A model generated the notes under the pieces. The model was given only the letters and a program-made list of their open reading frames with translations, had not been told where the DNA came from and ran no database searches. 17,347 nt of DNA. Origin: Candidatus Woesearchaeota archaeon. Lineage in GTDB: Archaea > Nanobdellota > Nanobdellia > SCGC-AAA011-G17 > GW2011-AR17. Made by a program: the position numbers and the translations under genes. How positions within the stretch are numbered: the stretch's first letter is position 1; every line of letters begins with the position of its first letter. Positions 6,067-12,722 of this stretch are shown in pieces. The stretch spans positions 1 to 17,347 of the forward strand of contig JACQSW010000002.1 of the NCBI GenBank assembly GCA_016211095.1. The letters are read 5' to 3'.

Positions 6067-6675
6067 TTAGTCCCTCTTCTCCAGCACTTTAATTTTTTCC
6101 GATTTTTGACCCTTCTTTGTTTCGTGCTGCAGAGGAAGTTGTTGATCGTCTTTTTGTTCTTCAATTTTTTCTTGCTTCTTTTTTTCTTCAACTATTTTTA
6201 AGGCTTCCTGCTTAGCTTTTTCTTTAACCTCAACTTTTTTCTCTGTCTCTTCTTTCATTTTTCTTCTCTTCTCTTCCACTTTTCTTACGAATTCCTCAGC
6301 ATCTTTGATGTTTAAAACATCAAATTTTAATTCTAAGCATTTTTTTAGCAAATCAATTTTTTTTCTCAAACCCAACGTTCTGCTTGTTATAACCCCGACA
6401 TTTTGTGGGTTGAGCCCATTAAGCTCTGTGAGGTGTTTAATAACTACGGGAATTAGGCCTGTTCTGTGAAGGCCGCGCACCTGTTTTGGCGAAGAAAAAC
6501 TTGGAGAGGGGTGTTTCATTCTTCCCCTAAACTTTCTTCGAAGTTTTGAATGCATACCCTTAGGCTGCTTCCACTTCCATGGAAGCTTTTTCCTATGATT
6601 AGCTTCCTGCCTAACAAAATGAGGTTTTCTCTTCTTAATTTCGCGTCTTAATTTGAGTAATTTTGCTTTTTCCAT
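6067..6675 (-). CDS. rpl32e: 50S ribosomal protein eL32 (L32e) with long charged C-terminal tail
   Basis: eL32 is an archaeal/eukaryotic large-subunit protein. The core is residues 1-127: KRKPHFVRQEANHRKKLPWKW (about 16-36), PKGMHSKLRRKFRGRMKHPSPSF, PKQVRGLHRTGLIPVVI (about 63-79), and NPQNVGVITSRTLGLRKKI (89-107). After about residue 128 comes a tail of roughly 75 residues, almost entirely Glu, Lys and Gln, with the heptad-like pattern of a coiled coil (KVEEKRRKMKEETEKK). It ends in KVLEKRD. Usual archaeal eL32 is about 130-140 aa, so this is a clear extension. The frame is intact, and eL19 begins 5 nt after the stop. Confidence 0.95.
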   Translation of the reverse strand: MEKAKLLKLRREIKKRKPHFVRQEANHRKKLPWKWKQPKGMHSKLRRKFRGRMKHPSPSFSSPKQVRGLHRTGLIPVVIKHLTELNGLNPQNVGVITSRTLGLRKKIDLLKKCLELKFDVLNIKDAEEFVRKVEEKRRKMKEETEKKVEVKEKAKQEALKIVEEKKKQEKIEEQKDDQQLPLQHETKKGQKSEKIKVLEKRD

Positions 6676-6681
6676 TTTTAA

Positions 6682-7230
6682 TCACTTAAACTTTTTTCCC
6701 GCCTTTTCCGTCATCCAGATGCCGTCATTAAAGACTCTCCTATCAAATCCTGTGCGCCTAGTAGCTGTCTCTATGTTTGCAGCTGTTTGTGATACGGATG
6801 CGACATCCAGGCCATCAACGTTTATTATGTCGCCTTTAATGTCTACCTTAACTCCGCTTAGGATTTTTGCTTTCCTAGGGATTTTTTCTCCAAAAAAGTT
6901 TTTTATAACAACAGCACCGCCTTCAACTGCGACGCTCATTGGGAAGTGGCTGGAACAAATTTTTAATTTGTAATTGAAGCCTTCTGTTACTCCCAAAATC
7001 ATGTTTTTTATGTGAGCCCTAAATGTGTTGATCATCCTTTTTGTTTTCTTTGAGCTTGTTTTAGGCGAGAGCACTAATTCGTTGCCCTCAATTTTTAAAA
7101 GTGTGGCTGGATGCGCAAAATTTTTTCTTAGCGCGCCTTTTGGTCCCGAAACTAGGAGATCCTCCCCTAATTCGATCTTAACATTTTGGGGGATTGCTAT
7201 TTTTTTTATTAACCTATGCGATGGAATCAT
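6682..7230 (-). CDS. rpl6: 50S ribosomal protein uL6 (L6)
   Basis: uL6 lies beside the sarcin-ricin loop and the factor-binding region. The 182-aa product shows the expected duplicated alpha-beta domains. The first runs to about 78 (IAIPQNVKIELGEDLLVSGPKGALRK). The second contains GFNYKLKICSSHFPMSVAVEGG (about 84-105), KIPRKAKILSGVKVDIKGD, and the closing RRTGFDRRVFNDGIWMTEKAGK. The ATG follows seven A, with no clear Shine-Dalgarno. Spacing is 5 nt from uS8 and 6 nt to eL32. Confidence 0.97.
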   Translation of the reverse strand: MIPSHRLIKKIAIPQNVKIELGEDLLVSGPKGALRKNFAHPATLLKIEGNELVLSPKTSSKKTKRMINTFRAHIKNMILGVTEGFNYKLKICSSHFPMSVAVEGGAVVIKNFFGEKIPRKAKILSGVKVDIKGDIINVDGLDVASVSQTAANIETATRRTGFDRRVFNDGIWMTEKAGKKFK

Positions 7231-7235
7231 TTTTT

Positions 7236-7628
7236 TTAGTATACGAAAGCTAAGAGTTTGCCTCCGAGGTTCTTTTCAATTGCTTCTTTGTGAGTCATAA
7301 CACCTTTAGATGTGGATACGATGATTAAGCCAAATTCTTTAGCAGGTAAAAACCTTTTTTCAAATTTCTCAAACCCGATTTTTTCAACTGGAAATCTCGG
7401 CTTTATTGCGCCACATTTGTTTATGCTGCCTAGCAGGTGAACTTTGATTAAGCCGCCTTTTCCGTCCTCCACAACTTCATAATCTTTTATGAACCCGTGG
7501 GTCTTCATTATGTTTAAAATTATTTTTGTTAAGCCGCTTGATGGTTTGATTAGGCAGAAAGATCTCCCAATTTTTTCTGCATTCAAAATGTTTGATAAAG
7601 CGTTGGATAATGTATCGTTTAATCCCAT
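7236..7628 (-). CDS. rps8: 30S ribosomal protein uS8 (S8)
   Basis: uS8 is a primary binder of 16S rRNA helix 21; in bacteria it is also the translational repressor of the spc operon. The 130-aa product has the archaeal length. It starts LNDTLSNALSNILNAEKIG, has VEDGKGGLIKVHLLGSINKCG in the middle, and ends in the family's RNA-binding signature IVSTSKGVMTHKEAIEKNLGGKLLAFVY (about 103-130). The ATG follows six A, with a GGAG 12-13 nt upstream. Spacing to uL6 is 5 nt. Confidence 0.97.
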   Translation of the reverse strand: MGLNDTLSNALSNILNAEKIGRSFCLIKPSSGLTKIILNIMKTHGFIKDYEVVEDGKGGLIKVHLLGSINKCGAIKPRFPVEKIGFEKFEKRFLPAKEFGLIIVSTSKGVMTHKEAIEKNLGGKLLAFVY

Positions 7629-7643
7629 TTTTTTAATGTCTCC

Positions 7644-7874
7644 TTAGTCATACTTTTTGAATCCGAGTTTTGTTGCGTTTTCCCTAAAACACTGGCGGCA
7701 AAGGTGTAATCCGTACTTGCTTATGTGGGCTCCAAACCTTCCGCAGTTCCTACATTTGTTTGTAGCAATCCCAAACTTTCTTGGTTTTGGGACATTATGC
7801 TTTTTGAATTTTTTTAGTTTTATCGGCTTGTTTTTTAATTGTTTGAAAACTTTTTTATAATCGCTTGCTGTCAT
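7644..7874 (-). CDS. rps14: 30S ribosomal protein uS14, zinc-binding type, with N-terminal extension
   Basis: uS14 helps assemble the small-subunit head. The 76-aa product has the zinc-binding C-terminal core with Cys41-x2-Cys44 and Cys59-x2-Cys62 (KCRNCGRFG ... LCRQCFRE) and ends LGFKKYD, as in archaea. The core is preceded by about 22 extra basic residues (DYKKVFKQLKNKPIKLKKFKKH), since most archaeal S14 proteins are only about 50-56 aa. No later ATG exists before the core, so the extension is probably real. It lies between uL5 (5-nt gap) and uS8 (15-nt gap, the longest inside the operon). Confidence 0.95.
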   Translation of the reverse strand: MTASDYKKVFKQLKNKPIKLKKFKKHNVPKPRKFGIATNKCRNCGRFGAHISKYGLHLCRQCFRENATKLGFKKYD

Positions 7875-7879
7875 TTTGT

Positions 7880-8392
7880 TTATACCCCTACAAATTTAAC
7901 TCCAAATTTTTCTTGTAAAAATTGCATGGTTTCCTCACGCGATATCTTGTTTCGGGCAGGAATTTTGTTTGTTCTTAACCTTCTGTGCTTTATCCTAAAT
8001 CCTGCCCTCATTAAGGTAACGGCTGCCTCGAAACCTATGACCCCTATCTCGATATCATAGGCTATGCCTGGAACATCAAGGTATTCTTTTATTCCGAATG
8101 CAAAATTGCCTTCATCTGCGATTTGTCTAGGGTCAAGTGTGTCGGCTTTTGCTTTTAATAATGTGCGCAAGAGGTTTTCCGCTTTTTGGCGTCGAAGTGT
8201 TACTTTGCAGCCTATTGAAAGTCCAGGGCGAAGGCTCCATCCAGGTATTCTCTTGTTGGTTTTTGTTTCTATTGCTTTTGCACCGCCAAGTATTTGCAAG
8301 AGTTTCTTTGCTTTCTCTAGCTCAGGACCAGGTTTACCTGTCCCTATGTTAAGGGTTAATTTCTCTATCCTTAGTTGTCTCATTGGATTCAT
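7880..8392 (-). CDS. rpl5: 50S ribosomal protein uL5 (L5)
   Basis: uL5 binds 5S rRNA and contacts P-site tRNA from the central protuberance. The 170-aa product is close to the archaeal norm. It has MRQLRIEKLTLNIGTGKPG at the start, TKTNKRIPGWSLRPGLSIGCKVTLR (about 44-68), GNFAFGIKEYLDVPGIAYD (about 94-112) and RRLRTNKIPARNKISREE near the C-terminus. A second in-frame ATG three codons downstream is possible. Spacing is 2 nt from eS4 and 5 nt to uS14. Confidence 0.96.
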   Translation of the reverse strand: MNPMRQLRIEKLTLNIGTGKPGPELEKAKKLLQILGGAKAIETKTNKRIPGWSLRPGLSIGCKVTLRRQKAENLLRTLLKAKADTLDPRQIADEGNFAFGIKEYLDVPGIAYDIEIGVIGFEAAVTLMRAGFRIKHRRLRTNKIPARNKISREETMQFLQEKFGVKFVGV

Positions 8393-8394
8393 TT

Positions 8395-9105
8395 TTATTC
8401 AGGTAGGCTAACAGCAGATTTTTCTTTGCCGATCACAAATGCATAAGCTTTTGCTGTTTCGATTACTCCATCCTTTGTTTTTAATAGCACATTGTCCTCT
8501 TTGCTGCCTTTAAATTGTTTTACCTCTTGTAAGTGCCCTATTTCTGCAATCTTCTTCCCCCCTATGAGGTAGATGACTGCGCCTTTTTCAAATTTTAAGT
8601 GGTCCTTCAATTGTTTTTTTGTTAAGTCCATTAGCACAGAATCTCCAACTTTGAAGGTGTCTTTCTGCACCAACAAGTTTGTGCCGTCATAAAAGTTGAG
8701 TTGTAATTTTTTCCCGCGAATTAAGCTTTTTCCCGTGATTTTCAGCAACTTTAGGTTGGCTTCTTCTGCCCCGATAGGGTGAAGCATAAATCTTCCTTTT
8801 CTGTCAAATAGTATTCTGTGCTGCTCTTTGATAGCTGGGCATTCTATAACATCCATGAATCCAACTGGGAATTTCAGCTCTTTCCTCACCTTCTTATTTA
8901 CTATGATTTTTCCTTGGTTGAGTATTCTTTTTATTTCGGTTCTTGTTTTTGCGTATTTTAGTTTCTCCCTTAAAACAAATCCTAAGGGCATACTTTGGTC
9001 AAGCGAGTATGGGCCGCAATTTGTTTTTAACACAAATTGTGTCTCTTTCCTTTTTACCATCCAATTTTTTGGTGCAGCTATCGCCATTAAGTGATTTCTT
9101 ACCAT
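8395..9105 (-). CDS. rps4e: 30S ribosomal protein eS4 (S4e)
   Basis: eS4 is an archaeal/eukaryotic small-subunit protein with no bacterial counterpart at this place. The 236-aa product begins MVRNHLMAIAAPKNWMVKRK, which matches the family start. It has an S4-like RNA-binding region at about 38-100 (LREKLKYAKTRTEIKRILNQGKIIVNKK), the central S4e domain with HRILFDRKGRFMLHPIGAEEA (about 96-116), and a C-terminal KOW-like portion (KFEKGAVIYLIGGKKIAEIGHL). The ATG has a strong GGAGAGG upstream, inside the end of uL24. It lies 2 nt before uL5. Confidence 0.97.
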   Translation of the reverse strand: MVRNHLMAIAAPKNWMVKRKETQFVLKTNCGPYSLDQSMPLGFVLREKLKYAKTRTEIKRILNQGKIIVNKKVRKELKFPVGFMDVIECPAIKEQHRILFDRKGRFMLHPIGAEEANLKLLKITGKSLIRGKKLQLNFYDGTNLLVQKDTFKVGDSVLMDLTKKQLKDHLKFEKGAVIYLIGGKKIAEIGHLQEVKQFKGSKEDNVLLKTKDGVIETAKAYAFVIGKEKSAVSLPE

Positions 9106-9488
9106 TATTTTTTCCTCTCCAAAGTTTTCTTCCTTTTTTTATCATCTAGTAAAAGGTCCATAACGATTAAGTTTGATGGATGAATCGGGTACAACGCTTT
9201 CGTTCCGTCTTTTTTTATTTGTTCAGCACCCTCCACATACACTCTTGACTTTTGGAGGCTAACCTTTGTTATTTTCCCTGTTTTGCTTTTGAATTGTCCA
9301 CGAACAACCTTAACTTTGTCCCCCGCCCTGACTGTTATGCTTCTCATCTTGTATTTTTTCATTAACTCTTTTGTTAAGTGTGCTGCTAGCAATTTTTGTT
9401 TAACGTGGAGGGGTGCATTACGCACGAAAGCCCTCTGCTTTCTAGGTTGAACGCTGCTCTTCCATGATCTTGACCAATTGGATTCCAT
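9105..9488 (-). CDS. rpl24: 50S ribosomal protein uL24 (L24)
   Basis: uL24 starts folding of 23S rRNA domain I and lies near the tunnel exit. The product has the archaeal QPRKQRAFVRNAPLHVKQKLLAAHL stretch. It then has a KOW motif in VRAGDKVKVVRGQFKSKTGKITKV, and ends in the basic tail DDKKRKKTLERKK. Two ATGs are possible. One at 9506 overlaps the uL14 stop by 4 nt but has no Shine-Dalgarno. One at 9488 has GAGGT 11 nt upstream and gives a 127-aa protein nearer the family's length. I chose 9488. Its TAA shares one base with the eS4 ATG (TAATG). Confidence 0.95.
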   Translation of the reverse strand: MESNWSRSWKSSVQPRKQRAFVRNAPLHVKQKLLAAHLTKELMKKYKMRSITVRAGDKVKVVRGQFKSKTGKITKVSLQKSRVYVEGAEQIKKDGTKALYPIHPSNLIVMDLLLDDKKRKKTLERKK

Positions 9489-9499
9489 TATTTTTTTTA

Positions 9500-9504
9500 A
9501 CCTC
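9500..9504 (-). promoter_or_regulatory. Ribosome binding site of uL24 (GAGGT)
   Basis: GAGGT on the minus strand lies 11 nt before the ATG at 9488 and overlaps the alternative ATG at 9506. It favours the downstream start for uL24. Confidence 0.5.
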
Positions 9505-9904
9505 ATATAACTATGCTAGCGACTTTAGCCACTGCTGGCCAGCGCTCTGTAACTTCTTTTGCTATTGGGCCCTTGAAGATTGTTCCTTTCGGGTTCCCCT
9601 TATCATCTTTAAGTATGATTACTGCGTTGTCTGCAAATTTTATTCTTGTGCCGTCCGGTCGCCTGTATTCTTTTTTTTGCCTAACAACAATTGCTGGCAC
9701 TACTTGTTTTCTCATATCAGGCCTTCCTTTAACAACAGCCACATTTATTAGGTCTCCAACTGTTGCTGACGCTAATCTTCGCCTTGTTCCTTTATACCCT
9801 TTTACAGTGATTAGTTTCACTTCCTTCGCGCCGGAATTATCGCAGCAAACCATTGACGCCCCTACTGGGAGCGACCTAACCATTGACGCTTTTAATGCTT
9901 TCAT
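9503..9904 (-). CDS. rpl14: 50S ribosomal protein uL14 (L14)
   Basis: uL14 lies at the subunit interface, near the binding sites of translational GTPases and of aIF6. The 133-aa product is full length. It has CDNSGAKEVKLITVKGYKG (about 21-39), RRRLASATVGDLINVAVVKGRP (41-62), VVRQKKEYRRPDGTRIKFADNA (73-94) and GTIFKGPIAKEVTERWPAVAKVAS at the end. All are typical of archaea. The ATG overlaps the uS17 stop by 4 nt, and its own TGA overlaps the first possible uL24 ATG by 4 nt. Confidence 0.97.
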   Translation of the reverse strand: MKALKASMVRSLPVGASMVCCDNSGAKEVKLITVKGYKGTRRRLASATVGDLINVAVVKGRPDMRKQVVPAIVVRQKKEYRRPDGTRIKFADNAVIILKDDKGNPKGTIFKGPIAKEVTERWPAVAKVASIVI

Positions 9905-10233
9905 TTTTGTTTATTGATAACTACAAAACTTTTTGTTTTGCTTATAGGCCTGCACTCCATTATTTCAACCTTATCTCCCATTTTAACATTTAAGCATGGG
10001 GGATTATGGGCCTTTAGCCTGCTTCTCCTTTTTTCGTATCTTTCGTATTTTGAAACATAAAATATTCTGGGCCATTCTACTGTAACTGTGTGATGTGCAT
10101 CCCCTTTTATCACTGTCCCCGTGAACCTTCTGCCCCTTAGTTTAAGCCCTGCGTGAAATGGGCAGTGTTTATCTTCGCACACTTCTGTCGGCGAAGGCAC
10201 GTCGATTCCTATGTTGTATTGTTTTTTTACCAT
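9901..10233 (-). CDS. rps17: 30S ribosomal protein uS17 (S17)
   Basis: uS17 is an OB-fold protein that binds 16S rRNA helices 7 and 11 early in assembly. The 110-aa product has the archaeal/eukaryotic N-terminus NIGIDVPSPTEVCEDKHCPFH. The core is RRFTGTVIKGDAHHTVTVEWPR (about 36-57), KYERYEKRRSRLKAHNPPCL (about 63-82), and GDKVEIMECRPISKTKSFVV at the end. Length is normal. It overlaps Rpp29 by 7 nt at the start and uL14 by 4 nt at the end. Confidence 0.97.
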   Translation of the reverse strand: MVKKQYNIGIDVPSPTEVCEDKHCPFHAGLKLRGRRFTGTVIKGDAHHTVTVEWPRIFYVSKYERYEKRRSRLKAHNPPCLNVKMGDKVEIMECRPISKTKSFVVINKQK

Positions 10234-10505
10234 TTTATTTTCCTTAGTTTTTTTATTCTGTCTTCAGGCCTCCCTATGAGGACTTTTCCATTGATTTGAA
10301 ATGTTTGATTGTTTATGTGAATGTTAAGTGTGACGTCCTCTTTTAGGACTTTTTTGGTTTTGCCGTTATGCTCAATAAGCAAGGTGTTTTTCGTTTCGTC
10401 AACGATTTTGCCTTTTATCCCGACGAGGGATTGGTTTTTTGCGTCTATTATCTCTGCTTCAAGCCCTATCAGTTCGCGCTTAGCGATGTTTTGTGTTTGC
10501 GGCAT
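10227..10505 (-). CDS. rnp1: RNase P protein component 1 (Rpp29/Pop4)
   Basis: This protein subunit pairs with Rpp21 and binds the specificity domain of RNase P RNA to help process tRNA 5' ends. The 92-aa product has the Rpp29 Sm-like beta-barrel: ELIGLEAEIIDAKNQSLVGIKGKIVDET (about 11-38), NTLLIEHNGKTKKVLKED (40-57), and the closing NGKVLIGRPEDRIKKLRK. Length is normal for archaea. It lies 4 nt after aIF1 and overlaps uS17 by 7 nt. Its place in the ribosomal operon is the standard archaeal one and ties tRNA processing to ribosome supply. Confidence 0.94.
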   Translation of the reverse strand: MPQTQNIAKRELIGLEAEIIDAKNQSLVGIKGKIVDETKNTLLIEHNGKTKKVLKEDVTLNIHINNQTFQINGKVLIGRPEDRIKKLRKIKW

Positions 10506-10509
10506 ATTG

Positions 10510-10827
10510 CTAGTTTTTAATTTGTATTTTTATTGTTTCCGGTGCGAAGCCAAGTTCGGTTAAGCAGTTTTTTACTTTCTGTGCATGGTTACCTTGCAGT
10601 TCAATGTTGCCTTCTTTTATTGTACCCCCGCAAGCGAGTTTGGATTTAAGATTCTTTGCAAGCTCCTTCAGTGCGATACTTTTTGTGTCAATCCCTTCTA
10701 TTAGCGTTATCTGTTTCCCAAATTTTCTTTTAACGACACTGATTATTATCTGCTGCTCTTCCTTTGCTATTGCTTCACAGACACATAACTCTTTTGGTAA
10801 GCCACATTTAGGGCAAACTTCACTCAT
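10510..10827 (-). CDS. Translation initiation factor aIF1 (SUI1/eIF1 family)
   Basis: aIF1 binds the small subunit near the P site and monitors start-codon pairing, rejecting wrong starts. The 105-aa product has an N-terminal four-cysteine knuckle (Cys5, Cys8, Cys15, Cys17 in CPKCGLPKELCVC), which probably holds zinc. It is followed by the SUI1 domain at about 25-105, with LKELAKNLKSKLACGGTIKE, the family's signature loop, and QGNHAQKVKNCLTELGF. Its ATG overlaps the end of uL29 by 8 nt. Rpp29 follows after 4 nt. The position between uL29 and Rpp29 is the conserved euryarchaeal arrangement, so the context agrees. Confidence 0.95.
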   Translation of the reverse strand: MSEVCPKCGLPKELCVCEAIAKEEQQIIISVVKRKFGKQITLIEGIDTKSIALKELAKNLKSKLACGGTIKEGNIELQGNHAQKVKNCLTELGFAPETIKIQIKN

Positions 10828-11077
10828 CTGCTTTTTTACTGATTACCTCCATATTTTTTTCATTGATGCGGGTTGATTGATTATTTTTTTGGTGGGATAT
10901 CATTTTTATTCTTGCGATTGTTTTTTTTATTTGCTTCACTTTGCCGGGGCTTTCTGGGACTGTGCCCGTGGATATTTGAGTATTAATTTTCATCAATTCT
11001 TTTCTTAGTTGTACCATTTTTTCGCCAAGATCTTTCACGCTAAGCCCTTTAAGTTCATTCATCTTTTTCTTTGACAA
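10820..11077 (-). CDS. rpl29: 50S ribosomal protein uL29 (L29)
   Basis: uL29 is a two-helix protein next to the tunnel exit, beside uL23. The N-terminal core reads MNELKGLSVKDLGEKMVQLRKELMKINTQ, followed by the usual GKVKQIKKTIARIK turn-helix. A tail of about 20 residues (after about 65) makes the 80-85 aa product a little longer than the usual 65-70. Two starts are possible. A TTG at 11077 has a good GGAGTGA about 6 nt upstream, but those bases also encode the uS3 tail. An ATG at 11062 gives an 8-nt ATGAATGA overlap with the uS3 stop and the more typical N-terminus. I give the longer form, but the ATG is equally plausible. Confidence 0.93.
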   Translation of the reverse strand: MSKKKMNELKGLSVKDLGEKMVQLRKELMKINTQISTGTVPESPGKVKQIKKTIARIKMISHQKNNQSTRINEKNMEVISKKADE

Positions 11078-11852
11078 TTTGCTTCACTCCCTTCTTGGTT
11101 GTTGTTTTTTTCGTTGGCGCTTTTGCTGATTTTTTCTTAGCCGATTTTTTTGGTTTGTCTTCTTTTTTCTCGGATTCTTTTGCTTCTCCAACTTGTTCTT
11201 GGCTTATAACTTCTTCTTTTATTTGTTCAATTTGGGGCTTGCGTTCTGCTTCGAGCCTAATAATTTGAACCCTGTCGGGGAGTTGGACTGTGGAAGGCAT
11301 GATTTTAACTTTTACGCCGACCGATCCTGACTTTAGGTTGGCAACGCAAAATCCCCTGTTTACTTGGGACACAGCTACTTCGCCGCATTTTTTTAGGTAA
11401 CCATTATAGAATCGCCAACTTTTAGCTCTTTCACTTGGAACGCCCCTGCCGCCGATTACTATTTCTGCGCCTAATGCTCCTGCGTCCATTATTCTTTGTA
11501 ATGATTGGTAACCTAATGATTTGAATCTTTTCGCGCCAAACCGTTCTAAAATTCCAACAATGTGTTCGGCAACGGATTGCGCATCCAAATCAGGGGTTGT
11601 TACTTCGACAACTTCGATTTGTGGATTGTCCATTTTGAATTTATCTTTTAAAACAGCAGTTAATAGTTTGATTGTTTCTCCTTTTTTTCCGACGATCAGT
11701 CCAGGCCTTGCAGTGTGGATAACTATTTTTTCTCCAAGTGGCGTCTTTTTGATTTCAAAAAAGCTGAATTTGCCTGTGCCAATTTGCTTTGTTATAAAGC
11801 GCCCTATTTCAAACTCTTTGAGTTTTTCCATTACAAATTTTTTCTCAATCAT
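11055..11852 (-). CDS. rps3: 30S ribosomal protein uS3 (S3) with charged C-terminal tail
   Basis: uS3 lies at the mRNA entry channel and takes part in mRNA unwinding. The 265-aa product has an N-terminal type II KH domain with the GxxG loop in PGLIVGKKGETI (Gly55-Lys-Lys-Gly58). Its C-terminal domain includes AGALGAEIVIGGRG (124-137) and VKVKIMPS (about 180-187). After about residue 205 comes a 60-residue low-complexity tail that changes from Glu-rich to Lys/Ala/Thr-rich (KKSAKKKSAKAPTKKTTTKK). Many archaeal S3 proteins are nearer 210 aa, so the tail is an extension. The ATG overlaps uL22 by 4 nt and follows six A. The end overlaps the uL29 start. Confidence 0.97.
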   Translation of the reverse strand: MIEKKFVMEKLKEFEIGRFITKQIGTGKFSFFEIKKTPLGEKIVIHTARPGLIVGKKGETIKLLTAVLKDKFKMDNPQIEVVEVTTPDLDAQSVAEHIVGILERFGAKRFKSLGYQSLQRIMDAGALGAEIVIGGRGVPSERAKSWRFYNGYLKKCGEVAVSQVNRGFCVANLKSGSVGVKVKIMPSTVQLPDRVQIIRLEAERKPQIEQIKEEVISQEQVGEAKESEKKEDKPKKSAKKKSAKAPTKKTTTKKGVKQIVKEKDE

Positions 11853-12322
11853 TTTTTTATTGTTTTACCTGCCCCAAGATTTTTATGAGCTACTTTTGGA
11901 GTAACGTTCTGCTTTTCTGATTCTTCGACAACAACATCAACGTGGGTTCTCTTCATTTGCCTTCTTCTTTTTCTCCCAGAACGCCATTGTGTTGTTCCCT
12001 TGTTCGAGATAAAATTTTTGATTATAAGGTTTTCGGCGTCTAATCCCTTATTTTGCGCGTTAGCCTCAGCAGATTCTAAAAGTGCGAGTATATATTGGGA
12101 TGCTTTCATCGGGTACCTTCCCGCTGACATCCCCGGTTTGTGGCCCCTGTCTTTAGTGTATCTGTTCAAAGGTATTGCCTGTTTTTTCTTCATCACATTT
12201 TCAAGTATCCTCTTAGCTTGTTTTGTCTTTCTCCCAGCGAGGTATCTCCCCATTTCGATTGCCATTTTGAATGAAATAGGCAAATCGAGCCCCCTTGCTT
12301 TTGCTGAGTGTTCATCGGCCAT
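11849..12322 (-). CDS. rpl22: 50S ribosomal protein uL22 (L22)
   Basis: uL22 contributes a beta-hairpin to the wall of the exit tunnel and contacts all 23S rRNA domains. The 157-aa protein starts MADEHSAKARGLDLPISFK. It has the archaeal/eukaryotic stretch NRYTKDRGHKPGMSAGRYP (about 53-71) and the basic hairpin RSGRKRRRQMKRTHVDVVV (about 114-132). The C-terminal tail ends KTIKK. Length is normal for archaea. The stop overlaps the uS3 ATG by 4 nt. Confidence 0.97.
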   Translation of the reverse strand: MADEHSAKARGLDLPISFKMAIEMGRYLAGRKTKQAKRILENVMKKKQAIPLNRYTKDRGHKPGMSAGRYPMKASQYILALLESAEANAQNKGLDAENLIIKNFISNKGTTQWRSGRKRRRQMKRTHVDVVVEESEKQNVTPKVAHKNLGAGKTIKK

Positions 12323-12324
12323 TT

Positions 12325-12720
12325 TTATTTAACCGCCACAGCTGCGCTTGATTTTGTTGCGCCAATTCCAGGAGCTGAGTGTTTTACTGGTTGCCTTGTA
12401 AGGCTAAACTCTCCAAGGTAATGCCCTATCATGTCACTAATGATCGATATTGGTGAAAACATTTTTCCGTTATGAACATAAATCATGAGCCCCACCATTG
12501 ATGGGACAATAACCATATCCCTGCAGTGTGTTCTTATAGGCTTTTTTCTTTTCCCTGCTTTAAAGCGATCAATTTGCGTTATCATTTTTTTCTGCATGTC
12601 TGTGAATCCCCTTGTTAGTGTTCTTCTTTGTCGGGAAGGCAACAATTTTGCAAATTCTTTTACATCCATTTCTTGTAACTCTTTTAGGGTTTTCCCCCTG
12701 TATGTGAATTCTTTTGCCAT
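12325..12720 (-). CDS. rps19: 30S ribosomal protein uS19 (S19)
   Basis: uS19 sits in the small-subunit head next to uS13 and contacts the A-site tRNA region. The 131-aa product has the archaeal N-terminal extension (EFTYRGKTLKELQEMDVKEFAKLLPSR is the typical pattern). It continues with RTLTRG, the core KPIRTHCRDMVIVPSMVG at about 60-77, and the C-terminal signature GHYLGEFSLTRQPVKHSAPG at about 99-118. The ATG has a good GGGAGA Shine-Dalgarno-like run about 7 nt upstream. It lies 2 nt after uL2 and 2 nt before uL22. Confidence 0.97.
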   Translation of the reverse strand: MAKEFTYRGKTLKELQEMDVKEFAKLLPSRQRRTLTRGFTDMQKKMITQIDRFKAGKRKKPIRTHCRDMVIVPSMVGLMIYVHNGKMFSPISIISDMIGHYLGEFSLTRQPVKHSAPGIGATKSSAAVAVK

Positions 12721-12722
12721 AC

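Noticed and set aside
10227..10827. aIF1 and Rpp29 inside a ribosomal operon as a novelty
   Set aside because: This order is standard in many euryarchaeal and DPANN genomes.
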